NCBI GenBank assembly: GCA_036524155.1
Contig: DATDCV010000551.1
Location: forward strand, 1-17,517
Reading direction: 5' to 3'
Length of the DNA stretch: 17,517 nt
DNA from: DATDCV01 sp036524155
Lineage (GTDB): Bacteria; Verrucomicrobiota; Verrucomicrobiia; Limisphaerales; UBA8199
Shown in pieces: positions 1 through 6,971 of this stretch (its first letter is position 1; the number at the start of each line of letters is the position of its first letter). Made by a program: the position numbers and the translations under genes. The notes beneath the pieces are model-generated. The model did no database searches and was not told the origin of the DNA. It saw only the letters and a program-made list of their open reading frames with translations.

Positions 1-80
1 CGGCGCACAATGACCCCCAGCAGGCCGAGGCAGAAGAGCAGGGTGCTAACCGCGAGATAATGTTGGAGGCCGACGGTCAT
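1..80 (-). CDS. nuoK: NADH-quinone oxidoreductase subunit K (5' part, cut by window edge)
   Basis: Only the first 26 codons lie in the window. They begin MTVGLQHYLAVSTLL and continue as a hydrophobic first transmembrane helix (LLFCLGLLGVIV), the characteristic start of NuoK, a three-helix Mrp-antiporter-like subunit (MrpC/NuoK family) of the proton-pumping arm of complex I. The ATG at 80-78 overlaps the nuoJ TGA at 79-77 as ATGA, so translation is probably coupled to nuoJ. The rest of the gene, and presumably nuoL, nuoM and nuoN, would lie beyond the left edge. That last point is inferred from usual operon order and cannot be seen here. Confidence 0.9.
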   Translation of the reverse strand, partial: MTVGLQHYLAVSTLLFCLGLLGVIVR

Positions 81-586
81 TTCAGATCTTTCTTGCTGAG
101 CAAAATGACTCCTACCATCGCCACCAGCAGCAGGAGCGAGACGATTTCAAACGGGAGCAGATATTTTCCGAAAAGCAGTTCGCCGAGTTCGTGCGTGCCG
201 CCTTCGGCCGTCGGCTGAAGGGCCGCGAACGCTGCGGGCTTCCACACGTTGGTCACCACCATTGCCGCGATGGCGCCCACGGCAGCCAGGCCGGTGACGA
301 GGCTGAAAGTGTTGAACGCTCGGCGCTGCTCCTCCTTCAAGTCCAGCAGCATGATGACAAACAGGAACAGCACCATGACCGCGCCGGCGTAGACCAGGAT
401 TTGGACAGCGGCCAGGAAAAACGCTTGGAGCAGCACGAATAAGCAGGCCAGCGACGCGATGGTCAGCACGAGAAACATCGCGCTAGTGACGGGGTTATGG
501 CTGAAGGGGTTGAGCACCACCAGGAAGCCAAACAACAGCGTCAGCAAGGCGAAAACGTAAAATAAAATGTCCGGTAACGGCGGCAC
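77..586 (-). CDS. nuoJ: NADH-quinone oxidoreductase subunit J
   Basis: This 169-aa protein has about five transmembrane helices: residues about 6-25, 33-55, 60-82, 95-113 and 146-165. It contains the NuoJ-type stretch VQILVYAGAVMVLFLFVIML (about 61-80), the helix that carries a pi-bulge in known complex I structures. NuoJ is a membrane-arm subunit of complex I with no redox centre. The first codon is GTG (plus-strand cac at 584-586) with only a weak purine run (GAAGAA) upstream. No ATG lies nearby in frame, so GTG is the best start. It is separated from nuoI by 184 bases of palindromic sequence, the longest gap within F-K, and overlaps nuoK by ATGA. Length is normal for the family. Confidence 0.93.
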   Translation of the reverse strand: MPPLPDILFYVFALLTLLFGFLVVLNPFSHNPVTSAMFLVLTIASLACLFVLLQAFFLAAVQILVYAGAVMVLFLFVIMLLDLKEEQRRAFNTFSLVTGLAAVGAIAAMVVTNVWKPAAFAALQPTAEGGTHELGELLFGKYLLPFEIVSLLLLVAMVGVILLSKKDLK

Positions 587-770
587 AATTCTTCGGTAGT
601 TCTTAGCTCAAGCAATTCAACGGTTCTGTGCGATGCGTCTGCAGCTTCGGTGCCCGCTGCGCCTAACCCGCATGTTTCCCCTGCGGGCGGGGTGAGCCGA
701 CAACATGCAGACGTCGGCCTAAGCCGGCAACATGCCGGCGCTCCGGCCCTGCGCTTACGAGACATCCGGG
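587..770. repeat. Palindromic repeat cluster in the nuoI-nuoJ gap
   Basis: The gap holds several short inverted repeats. CCCGC...GCGGG lies near 668-688. GCCGAC...GTCGGC follows near 696-718, and GCCGGC-aacat-GCCGGC near 723-739. The last two share the core AACATGC and look like diverged copies of one unit. There is no T-run after any stem, so a simple intrinsic terminator is unlikely. REP/BIME-like DNA or a processing or stabilising stem in the nuo mRNA are possible. No credible coding sequence is seen. Confidence 0.55.
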
Positions 771-1304
771 CTAAGGTTCGACGCCCTGAGTGCGTGCTTC
801 CTCAGCCTTCTTATTCCACTTCCGGATTTTATCCTGATGAATACCACCCAACGCGAGCAATTTTTCTTTGTCATAGAGCATCTCCGCGCGGCTGCCGCCT
901 GTCAGCGAGTAGTCTTTCATGAGAAAGATCGCTTCCTCCGGGCACACTTCCTGGCAGAAGCCGCAAAAGATGCAACGCAGCATGTTGATCTCAAATTCCT
1001 TCGGCCTTTTCTCGACGTTCCCGGCGTCCGGCGCTCCGCTGAGACCTGGCGGGACGATGCGGATGGCCTTGGGCGGACAGACAAACTCACAAAGCTGGCA
1101 GGAGACGCATTTCGTGCGCCCTTCCTGGTCTCTGACAAGATAGGGCGCGCCGCGGTAGCCTTCAGGGACAACCCATTTTTCCTCCGGATACTGCATCGTC
1201 ACTTTCTTCCGGAAAAAATGCGGGATCGTGACTTTGAAACCTCCGATGATGGCCGGCAGGTAGAGCCGCTCCCACAGACTAAGTTTTTTGTGGTCGATCT
1301 TCAT
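771..1304 (-). CDS. nuoI: NADH-quinone oxidoreductase subunit I (2x[4Fe-4S] ferredoxin-like)
   Basis: This 177-aa subunit links the peripheral arm to the membrane arm of complex I and passes electrons from the NuoG chain to cluster N2 in NuoB. Two CxxCxxCxxxCP motifs are visible: C66/C69/C72/C76 (CVSCQLCEFVCP) and C111/C114/C117/C121 (CIFCGFCQEVCP), the binding sites of clusters N6a and N6b. The N-terminus (LYLPAIIGGFKVTIPHFFRK) is the usual amphipathic NuoI lead-in. I prefer the ATG at 1304 because it forms an ATGA overlap with the nuoH stop, like the other junctions. An in-frame ATG five codons upstream (1319) is the alternative. The stop is TAG at 773-771. Confidence 0.96.
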   Translation of the reverse strand: MKIDHKKLSLWERLYLPAIIGGFKVTIPHFFRKKVTMQYPEEKWVVPEGYRGAPYLVRDQEGRTKCVSCQLCEFVCPPKAIRIVPPGLSGAPDAGNVEKRPKEFEINMLRCIFCGFCQEVCPEEAIFLMKDYSLTGGSRAEMLYDKEKLLALGGIHQDKIRKWNKKAEEARTQGVEP

Positions 1305-2350
1305 TGGGTCACCCACCATAGCACCACCGCCGTCGCCACGATGTTCGCCAGAGCCAGCGGGACGAAGCGGCGCCAGCCGAGATCCATCAGTTGATCATAG
1401 CGGAATCTCGGCCACATCCAGCGCACCCAGATCACCATGAACTCGACGAAGACCATCTTGGCGAGGAAAATCCCAATCTGGACCACGCCGACGAGGAGCG
1501 AGTCGGCAGGTTTATCCAGGCCCGCAATGGGCAGCGTCCAACCGCCCAGGAACAACGTTACCATCATGGCGGCCCCCGCTGCCATCGCCGCGTATTCAGC
1601 CATGAAGAACAGCGCGAATTTAATCGAGCTGTATTCGACGTTGTAGCCGCCGGCCAATTCCTGTTCGGCCTCGGGAAGGTCAAACGGCAGGCGGTTGGTT
1701 TCGGCGAACATCGCCGCCATGAAGATGATGAAAGCGAGCGGTTGGCGACAGATCAACCAGTTGAAGAGGCTGCCGGTCTGGTACGAGATGACTTCGCTCA
1801 GGTTGAGACTGCCGACGATAAGGAAAACCGGGATCACCGAGAGGCCCATGGCGATCTCATACGAGATCATTTGGGCAGTGGAGCGGATACCCCCGAGGAA
1901 TGGATATTTCGAGTTGGCGGCGTACCCCGCCAGCACGATGCCATAAACCCCAAGCGACACGATACCGAACGTGTAGAGGACGCCGACGTTCAAGTCCGCG
2001 ATCACCATTTTCTCGTGGCCCAGACGCGATCCGAAAGGAATGATGGCGACCGTCAAGAGGCTCGGGATCATCACGATGGCCGGCGCCAGCCAGAAATAAA
2101 CTTTCCGGACATGCCCGGGGGTGAAGTCTTCCTTGAGGAAGGCCTTTACGGCGTCCGCCGCCGGCTGGAGCAGGCCGAAAATGCCGACTCGGTTCGGCCC
2201 GCGCCGGTCCTGGATCGAAGCCGACACCTTGCGCTCGACCCACACCGCGTAGGCGACGATGAACATCAGCACCGAGAAGACACAGATGATCTTGATCGCA
2301 CTGAAGAGCACGAACTGAAGAGATGGACTCATGCTATCAAGCCAGTTCAT
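1301..2350 (-). CDS. nuoH: NADH-quinone oxidoreductase subunit H
   Basis: This 349-aa polytopic membrane protein has about eight helices. NuoH (ND1) forms most of the quinone-access channel at the junction between the hydrophilic and membrane arms. Family signatures are present: VERKVSASIQDRRGPNRVG in the first cytoplasmic loop, and ETNRLPFDLPEAEQELAGGY followed by YSSIKFALFFMAEY in the acidic loop facing the quinone site. The reading frame stays open upstream to 2503, but that extra stretch is Arg/Gly-rich and lies inside nuoG. The ATG at 2350-2348 (MNWLDS) overlaps the nuoG TGA as ATGA and gives the usual family length. The stop overlaps the nuoI start in the same way. Confidence 0.96.
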   Translation of the reverse strand: MNWLDSMSPSLQFVLFSAIKIICVFSVLMFIVAYAVWVERKVSASIQDRRGPNRVGIFGLLQPAADAVKAFLKEDFTPGHVRKVYFWLAPAIVMIPSLLTVAIIPFGSRLGHEKMVIADLNVGVLYTFGIVSLGVYGIVLAGYAANSKYPFLGGIRSTAQMISYEIAMGLSVIPVFLIVGSLNLSEVISYQTGSLFNWLICRQPLAFIIFMAAMFAETNRLPFDLPEAEQELAGGYNVEYSSIKFALFFMAEYAAMAAGAAMMVTLFLGGWTLPIAGLDKPADSLLVGVVQIGIFLAKMVFVEFMVIWVRWMWPRFRYDQLMDLGWRRFVPLALANIVATAVVLWWVTQ

Positions 2351-4038
2351 ATCGGCACATCCGCTCCGGCGTCGCCCAAGCCCGCCCAGGTCAGCCCGCC
2401 GAAGGCGGGGATCTCTTTCGCCATGGCGTTGAACAGGCCTTCGAGGCTGGCGTAGCCGTCCCGCCCCGTCGCCTGGAAGACCAACTCGTGCAGGAATTCC
2501 CATTCCGGCCGCGCGTCGCCGCGCGCCGCGACCGCCTTCATGAACTTCTGCACGCGGCCTTTAGTGTTGGTGAAGGTGCCGCGCTTTTCCGCCGGAGCGG
2601 ACCCGGGAAGCAGGTAATGCGCCTGCCCGGTGGTCTCGTTGGGCAGGATGTCGCTGACGACCAACAGCTCAAGTTTGCCCAGCAGGTCGACACCCAGGCC
2701 GTGCTTCGTGACATCCTCGCCAAAAACGATCAGCGTGCGGATCTTCCCCTGGCGGATCCCATCGGCGATCTTCGGCAGGTTCGAGCCCATCGGGTTTGCC
2801 GCCAGACCGGTGAGGCGCGCGCCGTTGGTGTTCGGATTCCGGTCGGCGTTGAGCAGCAGCTTGTCGCCCTCGGCGACCCGCGGCACCGAATCGGTCATCG
2901 CTCCGAGCTTGCCGGCCAGCTTCGCGAGCAGATAAAGCTCCTCGTTGGTTTGCCTGGCCGAAGCGATGATCCCGGCCGAGCCCTGGGGCGCCTGGTTCAA
3001 GCGGGCCGAGATGTCGCTCAACGCCGCCGCCCAGGCCAGGACCTTCCGGTTCGGCCCGAGAACTTCCGTCAGCCGGTCTTCGCGGCCGATCCACTTGTAG
3101 TTCAGCCGCCCGTAGTCACACATCCAGCACGAATTGACGGCGTCGTTCTCGCGCGGCTCGAAGCGGTAAATTCTTTCTTCGCGGGAGCCGATGATGATAT
3201 TGCAGCCTGTGGCGCAGCTTGCGCAGACGCTCTTGGTTTCTTTCAGGAACCAGACGCGCATCTGGAACCGGAAATCCCTGGACGTCAGCGCGCCCACAGG
3301 GCAGATGTCCACCGTGTTGAGCGTGTAGTTGTTGTCGAATTGCCTGCCGGGGTAAGCCGTGAGCGTGCTGTAACTCCCGCGGTTGACGAACCCGAGGGCG
3401 TCGTCGCCCGCGATGTCCCGGGTAAAACGAATGCAGCGGGAGCAAAGGATGCACCGCTCGTCGTCGAGCACAATGCGCGGCCCCAGGTCCACCCGTTTGG
3501 GCTTGTGGACCTTGGGCTCCACAAACCGGCTCGCCGCCTGGCCGTAATCGACCGAGTATTCCTGCAGTTTGCATTCGCCGGCCTGGTCGCAAATCGGGCA
3601 GTCCAGCGGATGATTGATCAGGAGAAACTCGAGCACGCCCTGGCGCATTTGCCTCACCGCCGGTGTGTTGGTGTAGATTTCCATCCCGGGCGAAATCGGT
3701 GTCGCGCAGGCAATCGCCGGGCGGGGGGACTTGGCGATTTTGGGCGTGCCGTCAGGGTTGAGAATGGGTTTGCGATCCGGCCCCATCGCCGGCGTGCCGA
3801 ACTCGACCAGGCACATGCGGCAGTTGCCGGCGATCGGCAGCTTCGGGTGATAGCAGTAATGCGGGATATCCACCTTCGCGGCGTTGCAGGCCTGGATCAT
3901 GCTGGTCGGCACCGGTTTGCCAGTGACCGGGTCGGGCATGGTCTTCAGCACCTCGACTTCCCTGCCATCCACTTTGACCTTGATCTTGTCAACCGGTGGC
4001 GCGGGCGCTTTTGCTTGCGTTGTCGGTGCGGTGCTCAT
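2347..4038 (-). CDS. nuoG: NADH-quinone oxidoreductase subunit G (short form, with N7 ligands)
   Basis: This 563-aa iron-sulfur subunit is the main electron wire of the peripheral arm. Ligands are visible in order: [2Fe-2S] N1b at C62, C73, C76 and C111 (Cx10CxxCx34C); N5 at H143, C147, C150 and C156 (HxxxCxxCxxxxxC); N4 at C196, C199, C202 and C246; and C272, C275, C279 and C307, matching the optional N7 [4Fe-4S] site. The C-terminal molybdopterin-oxidoreductase-like part is short: E. coli NuoG is about 900 aa. The frame is clean up to an ATGA overlap with nuoH, so the shortness looks natural rather than a truncation. The N-terminus has an Ala/Pro-rich leader (residues 1-17) before the ferredoxin fold. 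The start overlaps the nuoF stop as ATGA. Confidence 0.96.
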   Translation of the reverse strand: MSTAPTTQAKAPAPPVDKIKVKVDGREVEVLKTMPDPVTGKPVPTSMIQACNAAKVDIPHYCYHPKLPIAGNCRMCLVEFGTPAMGPDRKPILNPDGTPKIAKSPRPAIACATPISPGMEIYTNTPAVRQMRQGVLEFLLINHPLDCPICDQAGECKLQEYSVDYGQAASRFVEPKVHKPKRVDLGPRIVLDDERCILCSRCIRFTRDIAGDDALGFVNRGSYSTLTAYPGRQFDNNYTLNTVDICPVGALTSRDFRFQMRVWFLKETKSVCASCATGCNIIIGSREERIYRFEPRENDAVNSCWMCDYGRLNYKWIGREDRLTEVLGPNRKVLAWAAALSDISARLNQAPQGSAGIIASARQTNEELYLLAKLAGKLGAMTDSVPRVAEGDKLLLNADRNPNTNGARLTGLAANPMGSNLPKIADGIRQGKIRTLIVFGEDVTKHGLGVDLLGKLELLVVSDILPNETTGQAHYLLPGSAPAEKRGTFTNTKGRVQKFMKAVAARGDARPEWEFLHELVFQATGRDGYASLEGLFNAMAKEIPAFGGLTWAGLGDAGADVPI

Positions 4039-5474
4039 CCTGTTGCTACGGCGGGTTTTGATCCTGGCTCAGGCGGGAGGCGTTCCGCCTCGGCTGAGCG
4101 TCGTTCCTCGTCCGCCATGCCTTTCGCCACAAACTCATCTTTGAATTTAGCCACAAAACTCTGCACCGGCCAGGAGCAGGCTTCGCCAAACGCGCAGATC
4201 GTCCGGCCGCCGGGGATATTATCCGCAATCCTGCTCAAGTAATCGGCATCGCTCGCGCGGGCTTCGCCGTGGGTCATCCGATGCAACGCCTTGGCCATCC
4301 AGAGCGACCCCTCGCGGCAGGGCGTGCATTGCCCGCAGCTTTCGTGTGCATAGAACTCGCTGATGTTCGCCAGCGCCTCGACGATGTCGGTGGAATCATC
4401 CAGCACGATGATCGCCCCCGAGCCCGACATGCTCCCCGCCGCGATCAACGAATCAAAATCGTACGGCAGGTCGAGCATGTCGACTTCCTTCTCGGTGTCT
4501 TTGCCGTCCGGTCCCTTGCGTTTCAGTCTGAACTTCTCGCCCGCCTTGAAAACCTTTGCCGAGGAGCCACCGGGGATGACGGCTTTTAGCTTTCGTCCAT
4601 CTCTCAGGCCGCCGCCGAATGCCGGGTCGTTGATCAGCTCGCCGATGGTGACTTTGCCGACCTCTACCTCGTAATAACCCGGGCGCTTGACGTGGCCGCT
4701 GATGCTGACGATCCGCGTCCCGGTATTGTTGGGGGTGCCGAGTTTCGCGTATTCCGCCCCGCCCATCGCAACGATGTGTTTGACGGCGCAGAGAGTCTCG
4801 ACATTGTTGACAATTGTCGGGCACAGGTAGAGGCCCAGCACCGCCGGGAAATAAGGCGGCTTGATGCGCGGATACGCGCGCTTGCCCTCGAGCGACTCGA
4901 TCAGCCCGGTTTCCTCGCCACAGATATAAGCCCCGGCCCCGCGATGGACATGGATCTCGAGGTCGTAACCGCTGCCCAAAATGTTTTTCCCCAGGAAATT
5001 CTTCGCCCGGGCCTCCTTCAGCGCCCGGTTCAGCAGCTTCGCCCCCTCCATGAACTCGCCGCGAATATATATATAAGCGAGATGTACGTCGTTGGCGTAA
5101 CAGGCGATGATCATCCCCTCGAGCAGTTGGTGCGGGTCTTTGTGGATGATTTGCTTGTCCTTGAACGTGCCCGGCTCCGACTCGTCGGCGTTGCAGATGA
5201 GGTAGATGGGTTTACCGCTCTTGCGGTCCACAAACGACCATTTCAGGCCGCAGGAAAAACCGGCGCCACCGCGTCCGCGCAATCCTGAGCGGCTCACCTC
5301 CTCCCGCAGTTGCTCGGGCCCGCTGACGGTCTTGCCGTCAGGGAGGGTTTTGGCCGGCAACGCAAGCGCCTTTTTCAGCACCGCATAACCGCCTTGCCGT
5401 AAATAACACTCGATGTCCGGCGTATAGCCGGGTTCGTCGGCGTATCTCAGGATTTGTCTGTATTCCTGCGGCAT
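4035..5474 (-). CDS. nuoF: NADH-quinone oxidoreductase subunit F (NADH/FMN-binding)
   Basis: This 479-aa subunit oxidises NADH through FMN and feeds cluster N3. Visible signatures are the glycine-rich GLRGRGGAGFSCGLKWSF (about 64-81), CNADESEPGTFKD (94-106), the nucleotide-site segment around GAGAYICGEETGLIESLEGK (180-199), and N3 ligands C380, C383, C386 (ESCGQCTPCREGS) plus C427. Compared with the usual family sequence there is a charged insertion of about 20 residues near 312-335, before the conserved DFDSL...GSGAIIV segment, and a hydrophilic tail after about 450. A GAAGGGG ribosome binding site lies 8 bases before the ATG at 5474. The 145-base gap before it contains tRNA-Gln on the other strand. 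The TGA overlaps the nuoG ATG. Confidence 0.97.
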   Translation of the reverse strand: MPQEYRQILRYADEPGYTPDIECYLRQGGYAVLKKALALPAKTLPDGKTVSGPEQLREEVSRSGLRGRGGAGFSCGLKWSFVDRKSGKPIYLICNADESEPGTFKDKQIIHKDPHQLLEGMIIACYANDVHLAYIYIRGEFMEGAKLLNRALKEARAKNFLGKNILGSGYDLEIHVHRGAGAYICGEETGLIESLEGKRAYPRIKPPYFPAVLGLYLCPTIVNNVETLCAVKHIVAMGGAEYAKLGTPNNTGTRIVSISGHVKRPGYYEVEVGKVTIGELINDPAFGGGLRDGRKLKAVIPGGSSAKVFKAGEKFRLKRKGPDGKDTEKEVDMLDLPYDFDSLIAAGSMSGSGAIIVLDDSTDIVEALANISEFYAHESCGQCTPCREGSLWMAKALHRMTHGEARASDADYLSRIADNIPGGRTICAFGEACSWPVQSFVAKFKDEFVAKGMADEERRSAEAERLPPEPGSKPAVATG

Positions 5475-5491
5475 TTAGTTACCCCTTCGCC

Positions 5492-5519
5492 TTGACTCCG
5501 CGCCGGAACTGCCTACTCT
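5492..5519 (+). promoter_or_regulatory. Candidate sigma-70-type promoter for tRNA-Gln
   Basis: A TTGACT box (5492-5497, 5/6 to the -35 consensus) is followed after 16 bases by TACTCT (5514-5519, 3/6 to the -10 consensus). Transcription would begin just before the tRNA 5' end at 5533. It lies beside the nuoF ribosome binding site on the opposite strand. The -10 match is weak, so this is tentative. Confidence 0.35.
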
Positions 5520-5532
5520 TACCCCGCTATTT

Positions 5533-5606
5533 TGCCCGATGGTGTAACGGTAGCACAGCAGACTCTGGATCTGTTTGTCATGGTTCAAATCCATGTCGGG
5601 CAGCCA
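5533..5606 (+). tRNA. tRNA-Gln (anticodon CTG), CCA encoded
   Basis: A complete cloverleaf can be drawn. The acceptor stem is TGCCCGA/TCGGGCA, with discriminator G and an encoded CCA at 5604-5606. The anticodon stem GCAGA/TCTGT closes the loop CTCTGGA, giving anticodon CTG (reads CAG). The T arm is CATGG-TTCAAAT-CCATG. It lies on the plus strand between nuoF and nuoE, which are on the minus strand, so a read-through nuo transcript would contain its complement. Its 3' end is only 13 bases from the nuoE stop codon. Confidence 0.95.
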
Positions 5607-5619
5607 CTTCATTCTTCGT

Positions 5620-6153
5620 TTATCGGCAGCTTCCCAGGATCTCATCCGCTTTTTTCTCCGATACCCCCTCGTAGAACGCCTCGTTGCACATCATCACCGG
5701 CGCCGTGCCGCAACTGGCGAGGCATTCGACGAACTCGACCGTGAACAATCCATCCTTCGTCGTTTGCGGCCCGTGCAGCTTCGGGTCCAGCCCCAATTTT
5801 TTGCAGAAATGCTCGTGCAGCTCGTAACCCCCGCCCAGCGCGCAGCTCAAGGTGCGGCACACCCGCAGATGATACTTCCCGACCTTCTGCTGTTGGAACA
5901 TCGGGTAGAACGTCACCAGCTCATAAACATTGATCGGCTGCAACTCCAGTTTCGCGGCGATCCACTCCACCGCCTGCCGGGAAATAAACCCGAACCGCTC
6001 CTGCGCCGCGTGCAACAGCATCAGCAACGCGCTCCGCTTCTTCGGGTAATGCCCGATCACCTCGTCCATCTCAGCCTCCAGCGCCGCCGGGATCGCGAAA
6101 TCCGGCTGCTCCTGAAGCCCGCTCGGTATGGGTTGCGTGGTGGCGGTTTCCAT
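5620..6153 (-). CDS. nuoE: NADH-quinone oxidoreductase subunit E ([2Fe-2S] N1a)
   Basis: This 177-aa thioredoxin-like [2Fe-2S] subunit (24-kDa family) pairs with NuoF in the NADH-dehydrogenase module. Cluster N1a ligands are C99 and C104 (CRTLSC) and C144 and C148 (ECLASCG), in the family spacing. Other family marks are VYELVTFYPMF (76-86) and the HLRVCRTLSC strand. The N-terminal 20 residues are a variable leader. The ATG at 6153 begins 12 bases after the stop of the nucleotidyltransferase gene. No strong ribosome binding site is visible, so translation may depend on re-initiation. It is separated from nuoF by 145 bases containing the antisense tRNA-Gln. Confidence 0.96.
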   Translation of the reverse strand: METATTQPIPSGLQEQPDFAIPAALEAEMDEVIGHYPKKRSALLMLLHAAQERFGFISRQAVEWIAAKLELQPINVYELVTFYPMFQQQKVGKYHLRVCRTLSCALGGGYELHEHFCKKLGLDPKLHGPQTTKDGLFTVEFVECLASCGTAPVMMCNEAFYEGVSEKKADEILGSCR

Positions 6154-6165
6154 GATGCGGCAATC

Positions 6166-6732
6166 CTAGTTTAGCTCTCCTGCGCGCAGTTTTTCGAGTC
6201 GATCAACGATCTCCGGCGCGTCTTTCAGTTGGCACAAAGGGCGCAATTCCGAAAGGATCGTTTCCCAGTTCAGCGCCGCGCCCTGGCGGACCATGATGCC
6301 TTTCACATCGGACCAATCCAGGTCACGGCTGGCAAACGCCTTCATGACAACCAAATCCTCTGCCGAGCACGTCCGCAAGACCATGCCCGGGTAGAATTCA
6401 AATGCGCTGGCGCGGTCTATCACATTCACCTCAAAAGGCAGGCCGCCGAGAGCCAGGTCGATTTCGGTCCCGTCCTGAGTGGCCAACAACAAGACCCGGT
6501 GCTCCAGCCCGAAAACCCGTCCCTCGGGTATCCTCGAGTCGAAGCGCCGCAAAATTTCGTCCACAAAACGTTCTTCATCGCCAAAACCTGTCAGCAAAGT
6601 CACATCAACGTCGCGCGTCAGGCGCGGTTCACCCCAGCGTTGCACTGCAATTCCGCCGATCACACACGAGCTCCACCCCCGCGAGTCCAGGAACTCCTGA
6701 ACTTGCCTCGCCACAACAAACAAATCCTTCAT
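6166..6732 (-). CDS. AbiEii-like nucleotidyltransferase inside the nuo operon
   Basis: This 188-aa protein has the minimal nucleotidyltransferase layout: GG at 26-27 (VIGGIAVQRWG), the metal-binding pair D41/D43 (RLTRDVDVTL), a third acidic residue D92 (GTEIDLAL), and the segment AEDLVVMKAFASRDLDWSDV (124-143), typical of the AbiEii/AbiGii-type and MNT-like group. Members are toxins that modify tRNA or proteins, or less well understood stand-alone enzymes; the target here is unknown. All catalytic acids are present, so it is probably active. The ATG overlaps the stop of the 80-aa upstream gene as ATGA, a toxin-antitoxin-like coupling, and nuoE follows after 12 bases. The family call is confident; a toxin role is inference. 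Confidence 0.8.
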   Translation of the reverse strand: MKDLFVVARQVQEFLDSRGWSSCVIGGIAVQRWGEPRLTRDVDVTLLTGFGDEERFVDEILRRFDSRIPEGRVFGLEHRVLLLATQDGTEIDLALGGLPFEVNVIDRASAFEFYPGMVLRTCSAEDLVVMKAFASRDLDWSDVKGIMVRQGAALNWETILSELRPLCQLKDAPEIVDRLEKLRAGELN

Positions 6733-6971
6733 CGGCGGCTACGCTGGAACCACCGCTGCTGTTCCACCAGGCCGGAGGAGGTTCGCCGCCGGCCATGGAG
6801 CCGGGCTGATTTGTAAGCCAGTCCAAAAGCTTCGATGGCTGCAGCCGTGTCCGCCTGCCGAATGGATTCCGCCCGGAGCCGCTCCAGAATCGGCCCGAGT
6901 TCTTCCCACCGGCGGATCCAGGAACGCACCTGGTCCTTTTCCTGATCGGTCATTTCCTGCACGGGCTTCAT
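6729..6971 (-). CDS. Small charged protein, probable partner of the nucleotidyltransferase
   Basis: This 80-aa hydrophilic, mostly helical protein begins MKPVQEMTDQEKDQVRSWI. A WIRRWEELGPILERLRAESI stretch (about 17-36) is followed by a region rich in Arg and Ser/Thr with aromatic residues. No transmembrane helix or DNA-binding motif is evident. I chose the ATG at 6971 because it forms an ATGA overlap with the nuoD TGA; an ATG three codons earlier (6980) is possible. Its own TGA overlaps the next ATG (6732). Size, charge and fixed position before an AbiEii-like nucleotidyltransferase suggest an antitoxin or accessory partner. That role is inferred from context only. Confidence 0.7.
   Translation of the reverse strand: MKPVQEMTDQEKDQVRSWIRRWEELGPILERLRAESIRQADTAAAIEAFGLAYKSARLHGRRRTSSGLVEQQRWFQRSRR

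Noticed and set aside
1391..2455. Plus-strand open frame of 354 codons opposite nuoH
   Set aside because: It is His/Asp/Arg-rich with no family signature and lies opposite an unmistakable nuoH.
2323..4242. Plus-strand open frame of 639 codons opposite nuoG
   Set aside because: It runs antisense to a clear nuoG, is very rich in Arg, Ala and Val, has no recognisable domain, and arises from GC-rich codon use on the other strand.
4035..5474. The roughly 20-residue insertion near residues 312-335 of NuoF as a frameshift
   Set aside because: The frame continues cleanly into conserved sequence and all N3 ligands, so it is a natural loop extension.
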